A stretch of DNA of 64,000 bases, from assembly GCA_016125165.1 (NCBI GenBank), contig WGMH01000004.1, positions 248,001 through 312,000 on the forward strand, written 5' to 3'. The DNA is from Alphaproteobacteria bacterium. Lineage in GTDB: Bacteria; Pseudomonadota; Alphaproteobacteria; Micropepsales; Micropepsaceae. Positions within the stretch are counted from its first letter, which is position 1; each line of letters begins with the position of its first letter. Under the pieces are notes generated by a model. That model worked only from the letters and a program-made list of their open reading frames with translations. It was not told the origin of the DNA and did no database searches. This document shows positions 26,645 to 35,585 of this stretch, in pieces. A program made the position numbers and the translations under genes.

Positions 26645-27301
26645 TCAACCCCTGGGGCGGGCCTTGAGCGCCTGTTCGACCCTGGGTTCCACCAGAGCCA
26701 AGGCTGCCGCGAAGGCGGGCTCTATACCCAAATGCGTCGTATCGAGCAAGGCGGCATCCGATGCGGGCTTCAATGGGGCGACGGCGCGGGTCCTGTCGCG
26801 GATGTCGCGCGCTTTGAGTTCTTCCAGCAAGTCCGCCTCGTTGGGGGAGGCGCCATAGGACTGCAGTTCGAGAAAGCGGCGATGGGCCCGAACCTCTGGC
26901 GCCGCATCCACGAACAGCTTGGCCACAGCATCCGGGCACACCACCGTTCCAATGTCGCGGCCATCGATCACCGCTCCAGGCGCACGCGCGGCAAAATTGC
27001 GCTGATAGGCCAGAAGCGTTTCGCGCACCCCCGGGAACACCGAAACAAGCGAAGCCATGTGCCCGATTTCCGCGCTGCGGATGCGTGGATCGGCAGCCTT
27101 GGCGGGATCGATGATGCGGGCAGCGGCCAGTGCATCGGCTTCGGCATCCGGATCGCCTTTGGCCTCATGCACGCCAAGCGCAACGAGGCGATAAAGCGAT
27201 CCGGAGTCCAGATGGTGAAAGCCAAAATGCTGCGCGAGCCTTTTGGCGAGCGTGCCCTTGCCGGATGCTGCGGTGCCATCGACAGCGATGACAATGCTCA
27301 T
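26645..27301 (-). CDS. cmk: cytidylate kinase
   Basis: Phosphorylates CMP and dCMP. The 218-residue protein has the P-loop [10 protein letters not shown] at about 8-17, [10 protein letters not shown] next, the DGRDIGTVV motif, and a lid rich in Arg ([10 protein letters not shown]). Its ATG overlaps the aroA stop, so aroA, cmk and probably rpsA form one operon. Confidence 0.96.
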   Translation of the reverse strand: MSIVIAVDGTAASGKGTLAKRLAQHFGFHHLDSGSLYRLVALGVHEAKGDPDAEADALAAARIIDPAKAADPRIRSAEIGHMASLVSVFPGVRETLLAYQRNFAARAPGAVIDGRDIGTVVCPDAVAKLFVDAAPEVRAHRRFLELQSYGASPNEADLLEELKARDIRDRTRAVAPLKPASDAALLDTTHLGIEPAFAAALALVEPRVEQALKARPRG

Positions 27302-28644
27302 GCGTTCACCTGAACGAAATCGGCGCCAAGATTGCGCATGAGGGTTTCGAAACCGGTGAACGAGGTGGCGATCATCGCCGTGTCATCGACCGATACCGGA
27401 TGTTCCGCCGCCATGCCGGCAACGAGAAACGACATGGCGATGCGATGATCCATGTGGGTGGCGACGCGCGCGCCGCCCGCCATACCCTGCCGCCCGTCCA
27501 CGATCAGGCCATCGGGCAATTCCTCATGGGTCACGCCGCAGGCCTTGAGCCCGGCGGACATGGCCGCAAGGCGATCACTTTCCTTCACGCGCAGTTCTTC
27601 CAGCCCGCGCATGGTCGTGCGTCCGTCGGCAAAGGAAGCCGCAATGGCGAGGATGGGATATTCGTCGATCATCGCGGGCGCACGTGCGGCGGGAACATCC
27701 ACGCCCCTCAGCGCGGAATGTCTGGCCACCAGATCGCCGATCTCTTCGCCGCCGCTGAACCGCCGGTTGACGATGGCGATGTCGGCCCCCATTTCGCGGA
27801 GCGTTTCAAGGAGGCCCGTGCGGCGGGGATTGAGCAGCACGCCCGGGATGGTGACTTCGGAGCCGGGCACGATCAGCGCCGCCACCAGCGGAAACGCCGC
27901 GGAGGACGGATCGCGCGGCACTTCCACATCCGAAGGTTTCAGATCCACCTCGCCGGTGACGTAAACCGCTTCACCGCCATCCGGCAGCGATTCCACGGCG
28001 ATCTTCGCGCCGAAGCCGGCCAGCATTTTTTCCGTGTGGTCGCGGGTGAGCGCCGTTTGCGCGATGCGCGTCTGACCCGGCGCATTCAGCGCTGCCATCA
28101 AGAGCGCGGATTTCACCTGTGCGGATGCGACCGTCACCGTATGATCAATGCAGATGGGATCGGATGCGCCTGTGAGCGTCAGCGGCATCAGCCCGCCCTC
28201 GCGCGCGACATAGGTTGCGCCGAACTTCGTCAGCGGCTCCAGCACCCGGCCCATAGGGCGGCGGCGAAGCGACGCATCGCCCGTGAATACCGCGCTGATT
28301 GGCGTGGTAGCGATGGCGCCCATGACAAGGCGCGAACCGGTTCCGGCATTTCCAAAATCGAGCACGGATTGCGGCTCGGCGAATCCGCCAACGCCAACCC
28401 CATGCACCGCCCAATGTCCCTCGCCCTGCCGTTCCACATCCGCGCCCAGCGCGCGCATGGCCTCCGCGGTGCCCAGCACATCCTCCGCTTCCAGCAGCCC
28501 GGTGATTTCGCTGCGGCCCACAGCCATCGCACCCAGGATCAGGGCGCGGTGGGAGATGGATTTATCCCCCGGGACAAGGGCCGTTCCGGCCAAAGGACCG
28601 GTGCGGCGGCTTGAAAGCGGACGGGGCGAATGGCCATGGCTCAT
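27298..28644 (-). CDS. aroA: 3-phosphoshikimate 1-carboxyvinyltransferase (EPSP synthase)
   Basis: Sixth step of the shikimate pathway, joining PEP to shikimate-3-phosphate. The 448-residue protein opens with [15 protein letters not shown]; it has the [12 protein letters not shown] motif (Ala after NAG, a feature of class II, glyphosate-insensitive type enzymes) and the RVKESDRL block near residue 355. It is divergent from the TIGR02300-type gene, with 87 bp between the starts. Confidence 0.96.
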   Translation of the reverse strand: MSHGHSPRPLSSRRTGPLAGTALVPGDKSISHRALILGAMAVGRSEITGLLEAEDVLGTAEAMRALGADVERQGEGHWAVHGVGVGGFAEPQSVLDFGNAGTGSRLVMGAIATTPISAVFTGDASLRRRPMGRVLEPLTKFGATYVAREGGLMPLTLTGASDPICIDHTVTVASAQVKSALLMAALNAPGQTRIAQTALTRDHTEKMLAGFGAKIAVESLPDGGEAVYVTGEVDLKPSDVEVPRDPSSAAFPLVAALIVPGSEVTIPGVLLNPRRTGLLETLREMGADIAIVNRRFSGGEEIGDLVARHSALRGVDVPAARAPAMIDEYPILAIAASFADGRTTMRGLEELRVKESDRLAAMSAGLKACGVTHEELPDGLIVDGRQGMAGGARVATHMDHRIAMSFLVAGMAAEHPVSVDDTAMIATSFTGFETLMRNLGADFVQVNA

Positions 28645-28731
28645 GCGGCCTTATGGAACGCTTTGACAGCGCCCCGCAACCGTGGCAAACGACCCCCCTT
28701 TTTGAAACTGCTTCACGGCGGAAGGCAAAAC

Positions 28732-29232
28732 TTGGTCAAGGCCGAACTCGGAACGAAACGCGTGTGCCCCAGCTGCGGCGCGCGCTTCTATGACTTGCAG
28801 AAGCGGCCCATCACGTGCCCCAAATGCGAGGCATCATTCGAACCCGAAGCGCTCTACAAGCAGCGCCGCCCGCGCCAGCCGGAGCCCGTGCAGCCGGTCG
28901 CGACCGAAGCAGAGGACGACGAGGAATCCGAGGACGAGGAAACCGAGGCCGAGGAGACCGAAGAGGAAGAAGAGGCGGTGATCGACGAGCCCGCGCTGAA
29001 AGTCACCACGGGTGACGACGAAGACGCGGACGAGGAAGAGGCCGACGAAGAAGAAGAGATGGAAGACGCCGGCATGTCCGTCGTCGATGCCGAGGAAGAC
29101 CTCGAAGATCTTGACGACGAAGATCTCGGCGACGATGACGAAGAAGACGACAGCCTGCTCGAAGAAGACGAAGACGATGACGGCGATGTTTCCGATATCA
29201 TCGACGCCGATATCGAAAAGGATGACCGTTAA
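28732..29232 (+). CDS. TIGR02300-type zinc-ribbon protein with acidic tail
   Basis: A 166-residue protein of a conserved alphaproteobacterial family of unknown function. I chose the TTG at 28732 because GGAAGG lies six bases upstream and the product then starts like the family (VKAELGTKRVCPSC). A zinc ribbon is formed by C12/C15 and C29/C32, with the family block FYDLQKRPITCP between them. From about residue 55 the protein is almost only Asp and Glu, with a few hydrophobic residues. The next gene downstream is tRNA-Ala, as is usual for the family. Confidence 0.88.
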   Translation: MVKAELGTKRVCPSCGARFYDLQKRPITCPKCEASFEPEALYKQRRPRQPEPVQPVATEAEDDEESEDEETEAEETEEEEEAVIDEPALKVTTGDDEDADEEEADEEEEMEDAGMSVVDAEEDLEDLDDEDLGDDDEEDDSLLEEDEDDDGDVSDIIDADIEKDDR

Positions 29233-29276
29233 GGTCTGAGACCGCGCGGGGCCCCAGCCTCGCGCAGCACTGGAAT

Positions 29277-29352
29277 GGGGCCATAGCTCAGCTGGGAGAG
29301 CGCCTGCATGGCATGCAGGAGGTCAGCGGTTCGATCCCGCTTGGCTCCACCA
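29277..29352 (+). tRNA. tRNA-Ala (GGC)
   Basis: A 76-base cloverleaf with encoded CCA. The acceptor GGGGCCA pairs with TGGCTCC and contains the G3-T70 pair, the alanine identity element. The anticodon stem CCTGC/GCAGG encloses ATGGCAT, anticodon GGC. Confidence 0.97.
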
Positions 29353-29379
29353 TCCCCAAACCGGAACCGCGCAGGTCTG

Positions 29380-30504
29380 CTACGCTGCATCGTTTTGCAT
29401 TGCGTTGGACAATGCATAGCTTGTGCTTCGACCGCCGCCTGGTTCTTTTGAGAGAACGCCACGCTTCAATAAGTCATCGATGTCCCGCAATGCCGTATCC
29501 TGCGAGCACTTTGCAAGCTGAGCGTATTTCGACGAAGTGAGCTTGCCCTGAAAGCCGTTCAGCAGGCGATTGATGACCAACCTTTGGCGATCATTGAAGG
29601 ACTGGCCCGCATGGACTTCCCAGAAGCGGGCTTTCTTCATCACAGCAGCAAGGATTGCTTCCGCTCCGTCGAACGCCCGCCCCAGACAACCCAAGAACCA
29701 GTCGAGCCAAGCTGTGATATCGAGATCGCCCTTTTGCGTGGCTTCAAGAATATCGTAGTAGGCTTTCCGCTCTTCGCGAATTTGTGCCGACATGCTGTAG
29801 AACCGCTGCGGGCACTTTTCTGAACGTGCGAGCATGAGATCGGCAATGGCGCGTGCGATGCGTCCATTGCCGTCATCGAACGGGTGAATGGTGACAAACC
29901 ACAAGTGCGCGATGCCAGCCTTGAGCACAAGGTCGACCGGCTGCCTGTCGTTAAACCAGTGGAGAAAGGCGCTTATCTCCGTATCGAGACGCGAGGCTTC
30001 GGGCGCTTCATAATGGACACGTTCATGTCCTATCGCGCCGGAAACGACTTGCATTGGACCGGCGGCATCACCGCGCCAAGCGCCAGTCTTGATCTTGGTC
30101 ATGCCGCTGCGGCCAGTGGGAAACAGGGCCGCGTGCCACGCAAACAAACGCTCGTCGTCGACCAGGCGGCCGTAGTTCTGGGTGGCGTCAAGCATCATTT
30201 CGACGACGCCTTCGACGTTGCGATCTGCGGGCGTCAGCGCCCCGATATCCATGCCCAGTCGACGGGCGATGGAGGATCGAACCTGATCGCGCTCAAGGCT
30301 TTCGCCTTCGATCTCGCTGGACTTGATAACTTCCTCGGTCAGGGTCTCAAGCTGGGCTTCGGCCCGCAGGGTGAAGCCCAGTGCTTCCATGCGCCCGACA
30401 AGGCGCCCCTGCCGGTGGCGCACCGAGGCGAGCCGCTCAGTGATCTTCTCCGCGTCCCAGTGAAATTCCGGCCAATTCGGCAGATCGTGGATGTAGGTAG
30501 CCAT
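29380..30504 (-). CDS. Fic family protein with C-terminal winged helix
   Basis: Probable AMP-transferase of 374 residues. I use the ATG at 30504 (MATYIHDLPNW). The N-terminal inhibitory helix has the class II motif S62-xxx-E66-G67 (SSEIEG), whose Glu blocks ATP gamma-phosphate binding. The catalytic Fic motif HPFDDGNGRIAR is complete at 207-218. The last 75 residues look like a winged-helix DNA-binding domain (INRLLNGFQGKLTSSKYAQLAKCSQDTALRDI in part). Such proteins often regulate their own promoters. Upstream lie two copies of an operator-like motif. It lies 27 bp from the 3' end of tRNA-Ala, in a patch with lower GC. Confidence 0.92.
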   Translation of the reverse strand: MATYIHDLPNWPEFHWDAEKITERLASVRHRQGRLVGRMEALGFTLRAEAQLETLTEEVIKSSEIEGESLERDQVRSSIARRLGMDIGALTPADRNVEGVVEMMLDATQNYGRLVDDERLFAWHAALFPTGRSGMTKIKTGAWRGDAAGPMQVVSGAIGHERVHYEAPEASRLDTEISAFLHWFNDRQPVDLVLKAGIAHLWFVTIHPFDDGNGRIARAIADLMLARSEKCPQRFYSMSAQIREERKAYYDILEATQKGDLDITAWLDWFLGCLGRAFDGAEAILAAVMKKARFWEVHAGQSFNDRQRLVINRLLNGFQGKLTSSKYAQLAKCSQDTALRDIDDLLKRGVLSKEPGGGRSTSYALSNAMQNDAA

Positions 30505-30507
30505 AAT

Positions 30508-30586
30508 TTCCGCACTTTCTGCGGTGATTATGGGTTTTATTCGCCGCAAAGGCAAGGCTATTCTCCGCACATTTCGCGGTGATTAA
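30508..30586. promoter_or_regulatory. two direct copies of a palindromic motif upstream of fic
   Basis: CCGCACTTTCTGCGGTGATTA (21 bases, split here as CCGCA-CTTTC-TGCGG plus TGATTA, 30510-30530) is repeated as CCGCA-CATTT-CGCGG plus TGATTA at 30565-30585. The repeat distance is 55 bp, about five helical turns. The first copy lies six bases before the fic start. A third, weaker CCGC half-site (CGCCGCAAAGG) sits between them at about 30542. This is likely the binding site of a regulator, perhaps Fic's own winged helix. Confidence 0.6.
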
Positions 30587-31047
30587 GCAAATTCTCTCGG
30601 CGCCCGGCGACGAAAGCTGAAGCGCAAAGCAAACATGTTTTTCGGATTTTCGAGTGGACCAGCCACTACGGCGGGTTCGATAGGCGCGCAATCACGTGCA
30701 GCGATTTACTGTGGGGATAGTCCGTACCAGAGTGCAGAAGTTATCGGCTCTCAGCTGTAATTATAGTACGTATCCGTATAGGCGTTATCGGCGCCATAGG
30801 AAATTCCGTACTCTGCATCGTTATTCCAGAGGCGCTGAATCTTGGGGCATTCCCACGACGCGCGGGCGACCGTGCCAGTCAAGTCATTACCCGAACCAGA
30901 ATTGCCCTTGTCGCGCACGCTAAGTCCCCCGAGCTGATGGCTCAAGAAACGGCAATTCGCGGTTTTTGTCAAAGCCCGAGGTGTTGCAAGCGGGAAACAA
31001 TCACGGGCAACAATCCCCGCGTGTGGTGGAGCGCCAGACAGCGTACA
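30587..31047. other. intergenic stretch without a convincing gene
   Basis: About 460 bp of mixed composition. The only frame that reads like protein is 30751-30972 on the minus strand (73 codons), whose end, LWNNDAEYGISYGADNAYT, looks like the C terminus of some secreted or structural protein. It has no ribosome binding site and no recognised family. I read it as a possible gene remnant; the rest holds nothing I can identify. Confidence 0.35.
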
Positions 31048-31377
31048 TCAGGCGGGACGGACGCTGTGTTCACCAGACGACACAGCCAAGCGGGACGTGC
31101 GCAGGTGCCGGGCGAACCTGTGCAGGCCACGGCCCATCTGTAACGCCGCCATGAGCACCAGCCAGACAGCCGCCGCGGCAACAACATCAAACGCAACCAT
31201 GAAGACACCGGCGCCGAGAAGGAAGTGCCCCGCACTCACAACTCCTGCGGAGATGCCGATGACAACCACCGTCAGCACCTGAAACACAAGGATGATCGCG
31301 CCCACGCAGAGTGCGGTCCATTCCGGCCAGCGGAACGCGGCGAACACCGCATGTAAAGAGACGTTTCTGCCACCCAT
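31048..31377 (-). CDS. small integral membrane protein of unknown function
   Basis: A 109-residue protein (MGGRNVSLHAVFAAF) with two or three hydrophobic segments: about residues 20-48 (ALCVGAIILVFQVLTVVVIGIS) and 51-80. The C terminus is basic (GLHRFARHLRTSRLA). I recognise no family. It begins 34 bp after the feoB stop on the same strand and may be cotranscribed with feoAB, but nothing ties it to iron transport. Confidence 0.5.
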   Translation of the reverse strand: MGGRNVSLHAVFAAFRWPEWTALCVGAIILVFQVLTVVVIGISAGVVSAGHFLLGAGVFMVAFDVVAAAAVWLVLMAALQMGRGLHRFARHLRTSRLAVSSGEHSVRPA

Positions 31378-31411
31378 GCCCCGTAAACGGCGCAGCGCGG
31401 GTTTCGTTCCC

Positions 31412-33280
31412 CTACCCCGCCCCTAGCGCCACAGCGGCGCTATACGTAACGAGCGAGGCGACATAGGCCAGCGCGAACATGTAGAGGAACATGACCACTG
31501 GCCAGCGCCAGGAATTGGTTTCGCGTTTCACCACGGCGAGCGTCGACATGCATTGCGGCGCGAACACGTACCAGGCAAGAAACGACAGCGCTGATGCCAT
31601 CGACCAGCTTGAGGCAAGACGCGCGGCAAGCGACGCAGTATCGCCATCCGCCGCCACGGCATAGACCGTTCCGAGCACGCCCACCGCAACCTCCCGCGCC
31701 GCCATGCCGGGAATGAGTGCGACCGTCATCTGCCACGAGAAGCCGATGGGTGCGAATATCGGATGCAGGAAATGCCCGATCATGCCCGCGAGGCTGTAAT
31801 CGATTGCCGGTCCCGTAGCGTCTGCGGGCGCACCGGGAAAGGTGGAAAGGAACCACACGATCACCATGAGCGTGAAGATGATCGTGCCCGCGCGGCGGAG
31901 GAATATCTTTCCGCGCAGCCACACATTGTTCAGCACATTCTTTGCGTCGGGAATTTTGTAGGCGGGCAATTCAATCAGAAACGGCTCGGTTGCGCCGCGC
32001 CACATGATGCGGCGGATCACGAAGGCAACCGTGAGCGCGCCGGTGATGCCCGCAGCATAAAGACCGAACATCACCAGCCCCTGCAGGCTGGCAAAACCCC
32101 ACACCTCACGATCGGGAATAAAGGCGGCGATGATCAGCGTGTAAACCGGGATGCGCGCCGAGCAGGTGGTGAGCGGCGCAACAAGAATGGTGGTGAGGCG
32201 ATCACGTTTGGAATCGATGACGCGCGCAGCCATGATTCCGGGAATGGCGCAGGCGAAGCTGGAAAGCAGCGGAATGAAGGCCCGGCCATGAAGCCCCGCG
32301 GCGCCCATCATCCTGTCCATCAGGAAGGCGGCGCGCGCCATGTAGCCGAAATCCTCCAGCAGGATGATGAAAAAGAAGAGCACCAGAATCTGCGGCAGAA
32401 ACACGATCACGCTGCCAACGCCGGCGATGACGCCATCGGCGATGAAACTGCGCAGCAGGCCATCCGGCAAATACTGGTTTGTCCATTCGCCGAGCGTGGC
32501 GAAGGCCGCATCGATCAGGTCCATTGCAGGCGTGGCCCAGGTGAACACGGCCTGAAACATCAGGAACAGAACGGCCAGCAGAATGATCGTGCCAGCGACG
32601 GGGTGCAGCAGTACCGCATCGAGGCGACCGGTCCAGGTGTCGGGGCGCAGCGGCGGCTTCACATAGGTCTTGAGAAGCTGCACCGCATCGCGATGCGCCT
32701 GACGAATTTCGGCGGCAGAGGGTTCATGCCATGCGGCAGGCACATGCGAGGGCGCCGCGAAAAGCTTGTCCACTTCGCCGAGGACTTCGGCGAGACCGCG
32801 CTTGCGCACCGCCACGGTGGTGACAATGGGAATGCCGAGCGCCTGCGACAGCCCCTCAAGATCAATGCGGATGCCCTGCCGCTGCGCGATGTCATACATG
32901 TTCAGCGCCAGCACCATCGGCCTGCCGACATTTTTCAATTCCAGCACAAGCCGAAGCACGAGACGCAGATTCGTGGCATCGGCGACGCAGACAATCACAT
33001 CGGGCGCGGTTTCACCCGCAAAACGGCCAAGAACCACATCGCGCGTGACTTCTTCATCGGGACTGCGCGCACGCAACGAATAGGTTCCGGGCAAATCGAC
33101 AAGCTGCACGCGATGACCGGCGGGCGTTGTCGCCGCGCCCACCTTCTTCTCCACCGTCACGCCGGCATAGTTCGCCACCTTCGCGCGCGAACCGGTGAGC
33201 GCGTTGAACAGCGCGGTCTTGCCCGTGTTCGGATTGCCGACCAGCGCAACCCGGCGGCCGTTCATCAGGACATCGCTCAT
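31412..33280 (-). CDS. feoB: ferrous iron transporter FeoB
   Basis: Inner-membrane Fe2+ permease with an N-terminal GTPase domain. The 622-residue protein has G1 GNPNTGKT at 15-22, the G3 DLPGTYSL block and an NMYD G4 motif. The membrane part carries the two gate motifs (FACAIPGIMAAR and the MAAREVAVGVLG region). At 622 residues it is shorter than E. coli FeoB (about 770) but normal for alphaproteobacteria. It overlaps feoA by four bases; a Fur box lies before feoA. Confidence 0.96.
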   Translation of the reverse strand: MSDVLMNGRRVALVGNPNTGKTALFNALTGSRAKVANYAGVTVEKKVGAATTPAGHRVQLVDLPGTYSLRARSPDEEVTRDVVLGRFAGETAPDVIVCVADATNLRLVLRLVLELKNVGRPMVLALNMYDIAQRQGIRIDLEGLSQALGIPIVTTVAVRKRGLAEVLGEVDKLFAAPSHVPAAWHEPSAAEIRQAHRDAVQLLKTYVKPPLRPDTWTGRLDAVLLHPVAGTIILLAVLFLMFQAVFTWATPAMDLIDAAFATLGEWTNQYLPDGLLRSFIADGVIAGVGSVIVFLPQILVLFFFIILLEDFGYMARAAFLMDRMMGAAGLHGRAFIPLLSSFACAIPGIMAARVIDSKRDRLTTILVAPLTTCSARIPVYTLIIAAFIPDREVWGFASLQGLVMFGLYAAGITGALTVAFVIRRIMWRGATEPFLIELPAYKIPDAKNVLNNVWLRGKIFLRRAGTIIFTLMVIVWFLSTFPGAPADATGPAIDYSLAGMIGHFLHPIFAPIGFSWQMTVALIPGMAAREVAVGVLGTVYAVAADGDTASLAARLASSWSMASALSFLAWYVFAPQCMSTLAVVKRETNSWRWPVVMFLYMFALAYVASLVTYSAAVALGAG

Positions 33281-33558
33281 CGCGGGTCCATCGCTACGAT
33301 CACCGCAGCGGCTTCCCGGCGGCGCAACGCCACGCGCATATCGTCCAGCCTGAGCGCCAGCGGATCGCGGCCAAAAAGACCCTCTTCCAGAACCTCAAAG
33401 CGCGCGCCTTCGACGAAACCGATTTCCAGCAGGCGGCGTTCGAGTTCCTCGGCCACAACGCCATGCAAAAGGTCGGAAGCCACAGCCAGACCCACCACAA
33501 TGCCCCTGTCGGACTTGCGGGCTTCACTCAGCCGGATGTTGGACGGCGCAGTTCGCAA
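33277..33558 (-). CDS. feoA: ferrous iron transport protein FeoA
   Basis: Small SH3-like cytoplasmic partner of FeoB, 93 residues. No ATG gives a full domain, so a TTG start at 33558 with GGGA upstream is proposed. The core LLEIGFVEGARFEVLEEGLFGRDP and the end ALRRREAAAVIV fit the family. The stop overlaps the feoB start. Confidence 0.9.
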   Translation of the reverse strand: MRTAPSNIRLSEARKSDRGIVVGLAVASDLLHGVVAEELERRLLEIGFVEGARFEVLEEGLFGRDPLALRLDDMRVALRRREAAAVIVAMDPR

Positions 33559-33579
33559 GGCGTTTCCCAGACGTGTTTT

Positions 33580-33594
33580 TGATAATCATTCGCA
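33580..33594. promoter_or_regulatory. Fur box upstream of feoAB
   Basis: TGATAATCATTCGCA matches the 7-1-7 Fur consensus TGATAATnATTATCA at 13 of 15 positions. It lies 22 bp upstream of the feoA start and next to an AT-rich TATATA (33595-33600) that could be part of a -10 element on the minus strand. Iron repression of feoAB by Fur is the simplest reading. Confidence 0.8.
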
Positions 33595-33678
33595 TATATA
33601 GTCTCACCAGACGTAAACCGCTAGCGGCAAACAGGAAATCGGTTAGAAAGCCGCAGCACCCGTTCAGGATCAGCGCCC

Positions 33679-35184
33679 TTGCCCGCTTTCACCGATGCCC
33701 GCCAAGTGCCGAAGGCCAGCGTGCTTGAGGCCGATCTTGCGATCATCGGCGGGGGGCCTGCGGGCATTTCGCTGGCGATGGCGCTGGCAGGGCTGCCGAT
33801 CCGGATATTGCTGCTGGAATCCGGCGGCATGGAATTCGAGGCGCCGACGCAGGCACTCTATGAGGGCTCGCAGTCCGGCGTTCCCTATCTGGCGCTGGAC
33901 GGATCGCGGCTGCGCTATCTGGGCGGCGCCACAAACCATTGGGGCGGCTGGACTCGCCCGCTCGATCCCTCGGATTTCGAGCAGCGCGACTGGGTGGCCC
34001 ATTCCGGCTGGCCGATAACACGCAAAGACCTCGATCCCTATCTGCGCCGCGCGCAGAAGCTGATCGAAGCGGGACCGTGGATCTTCGACAACAAAAGAGC
34101 TTGGACGCGCGCAATGGGCGCGCCACTGGCTCTTGGCGATGGCGGGGTCTACACGAGCTTCTTCCAGTTCAGCCAATGGAAGGGCAACGCACAACACCTG
34201 CCCACGCATTTCGGCGAACGCTATGCGGACGATCTGAAGAAGCAGGCAAACCTCGAAGTCATGCTGCATGCGAATGTGACGCGGCTTGGCCTTGCCCGGG
34301 ATGCGGCTTCTCTCGATGTGCTGGACGTAGCAACGCTTTCCGGAAACCACTTCAAGGTGAAGCCGCGATACACGGTGGTTGCCACTGGCGGCATGGAAAC
34401 GCCGCGGCTGCTGCTCGCCTCCAACGATGTGATGACAGCGGGCGTGGGCAACCAGAACGATCTGGTGGGACGCTATTTCGCCGACCATGCCATTCCGCGC
34501 GATTGCGCGACGCTGGTGGTGTTTGAAGGGGCGCTGGCACCCTATTATGTCGCCGCACGCGATGCGGCTGGCGCGCATTTCCGCGCAACCTTCTCGCCGA
34601 CCGAGGCCTTCAAGGCCGAACATCAGGTGCTGGGCTCGCTTTCGACCGTGGAATATCCGGTGAAGCTCGACGCGCTGGGGCTGGCTGCGGTTTCGGCAAT
34701 GGCGAAGGCCACCAATATGGACAGCGCGGACATGAAGGCGTTTTCGCTGGGCACGGGGCTTGAGCTTTCACCGGATCCGGACCGGCGGCTGACGCTCACA
34801 CAAGAGCGCGACGCGCTGGGCATGCCCCGCCTCAATCTGCACATGACCATCGCAGATTCCGATTTCACGTCCTATCGCGAAACCATGCGCGAGCTGGGAC
34901 GCCAGCTCATTCTCGCGAAATCCGGCATGATACGGCTGAACCATCGCAGCCGCGCCGACTGGCTGGCCGCCATGGACTGGGCCAATCACCACATGGGCAC
35001 GGCGCGCATGCATGAAGACCCCAAGCAGGGCGTGGTGGATACGGATTCCAGGGTGCATGGCATCGGCAATCTATATGTGGCGGGAAGCTCGGTGTTTCCG
35101 ACCTATGGTTCATCCAACCCCACGCTCAATCTGGTGGCGATGACCCTGCGGCTGGCCGATCACGTGAAGGGATTGTTCGCATGA
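33679..35184 (+). CDS. GMC-family FAD-dependent oxidoreductase
   Basis: Flavoprotein alcohol or sugar dehydrogenase of 501 residues. The FAD motif is IIGGGPAG near residue 25; LGGATNHWGGWTRP is the GMC FAD-contact block; the C-terminal substrate-side motif HHMGTARM and the end SSVFPTYGSSNPTLN carry the catalytic His and Asn. The TTG at 33679 with AGGA upstream is the best start; a GTG at 33706 is possible. No signal peptide is visible. It overlaps the next gene, which resembles the small Tat-type subunit of membrane-linked GMC dehydrogenases, so the two may form a periplasm-facing complex. Confidence 0.9.
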   Translation: MPAFTDARQVPKASVLEADLAIIGGGPAGISLAMALAGLPIRILLLESGGMEFEAPTQALYEGSQSGVPYLALDGSRLRYLGGATNHWGGWTRPLDPSDFEQRDWVAHSGWPITRKDLDPYLRRAQKLIEAGPWIFDNKRAWTRAMGAPLALGDGGVYTSFFQFSQWKGNAQHLPTHFGERYADDLKKQANLEVMLHANVTRLGLARDAASLDVLDVATLSGNHFKVKPRYTVVATGGMETPRLLLASNDVMTAGVGNQNDLVGRYFADHAIPRDCATLVVFEGALAPYYVAARDAAGAHFRATFSPTEAFKAEHQVLGSLSTVEYPVKLDALGLAAVSAMAKATNMDSADMKAFSLGTGLELSPDPDRRLTLTQERDALGMPRLNLHMTIADSDFTSYRETMRELGRQLILAKSGMIRLNHRSRADWLAAMDWANHHMGTARMHEDPKQGVVDTDSRVHGIGNLYVAGSSVFPTYGSSNPTLNLVAMTLRLADHVKGLFA

Positions 35185-35585
35185 CGATGAAGGACCGGCG
35201 CGCCGCTGCGCGGCGCATGATGGCGCGGCGTCCGTTCCTGGCGGGCATGATCGGCGTGACCGGTGCCATCGTGCTGGGCGGCGGCGTGTATGAAGCCGCG
35301 CGCATGATGTCCTATGGGCGGCGCCATAACACGCAGTATGACGATCTGCTCGATTTGCTCGACGACCGGCATGAAGCAGGCCGCATTGGCCGCGCGGTGC
35401 TCGAAGACGCGCAGTTCGAGCCCTGGACCGCCGCACCGCAATTGCGCAATCGCATCGCGGAACATGGCGATCTGGCAGGCGCCATAGAAGACGACGCCGA
35501 ACAGGCGCGGCTGGTGGAAGTGAACGGCTGGATGTTGCCCGAAACGCTGGCGCTTCTGTGTGCGCTGTCGGCGGTGATGGGCTAG
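35181..35585 (+). CDS. small Tat-signal-like partner of the GMC oxidoreductase
   Basis: A 134-residue protein whose N terminus (RRMMARRPFLAGMIGVTGAIVLGGG) looks like a twin-arginine or membrane-anchor signal, then a helical acidic part without Cys. In several dehydrogenase complexes (gluconate and sorbitol type) a small Tat-exported subunit lies next to the GMC subunit and carries it out of the cell; position and overlap (ATGA at 35181) suggest the same role. I recognise no clear family match. Its stop overlaps the stop of pabBC on the other strand. Confidence 0.65.
   Translation: MTMKDRRAAARRMMARRPFLAGMIGVTGAIVLGGGVYEAARMMSYGRRHNTQYDDLLDLLDDRHEAGRIGRAVLEDAQFEPWTAAPQLRNRIAEHGDLAGAIEDDAEQARLVEVNGWMLPETLALLCALSAVMG

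Noticed and set aside
29277..31047. An integrative element inserted at tRNA-Ala carrying fic
   Set aside because: I looked for a repeat of the tRNA 3' end on the far side of fic and saw none, and there is no integrase gene.
31763..33601. A 612-codon frame antisense to feoB and feoA
   Set aside because: FeoB motifs are certain; the antisense product is low-complexity His/Arg-rich.
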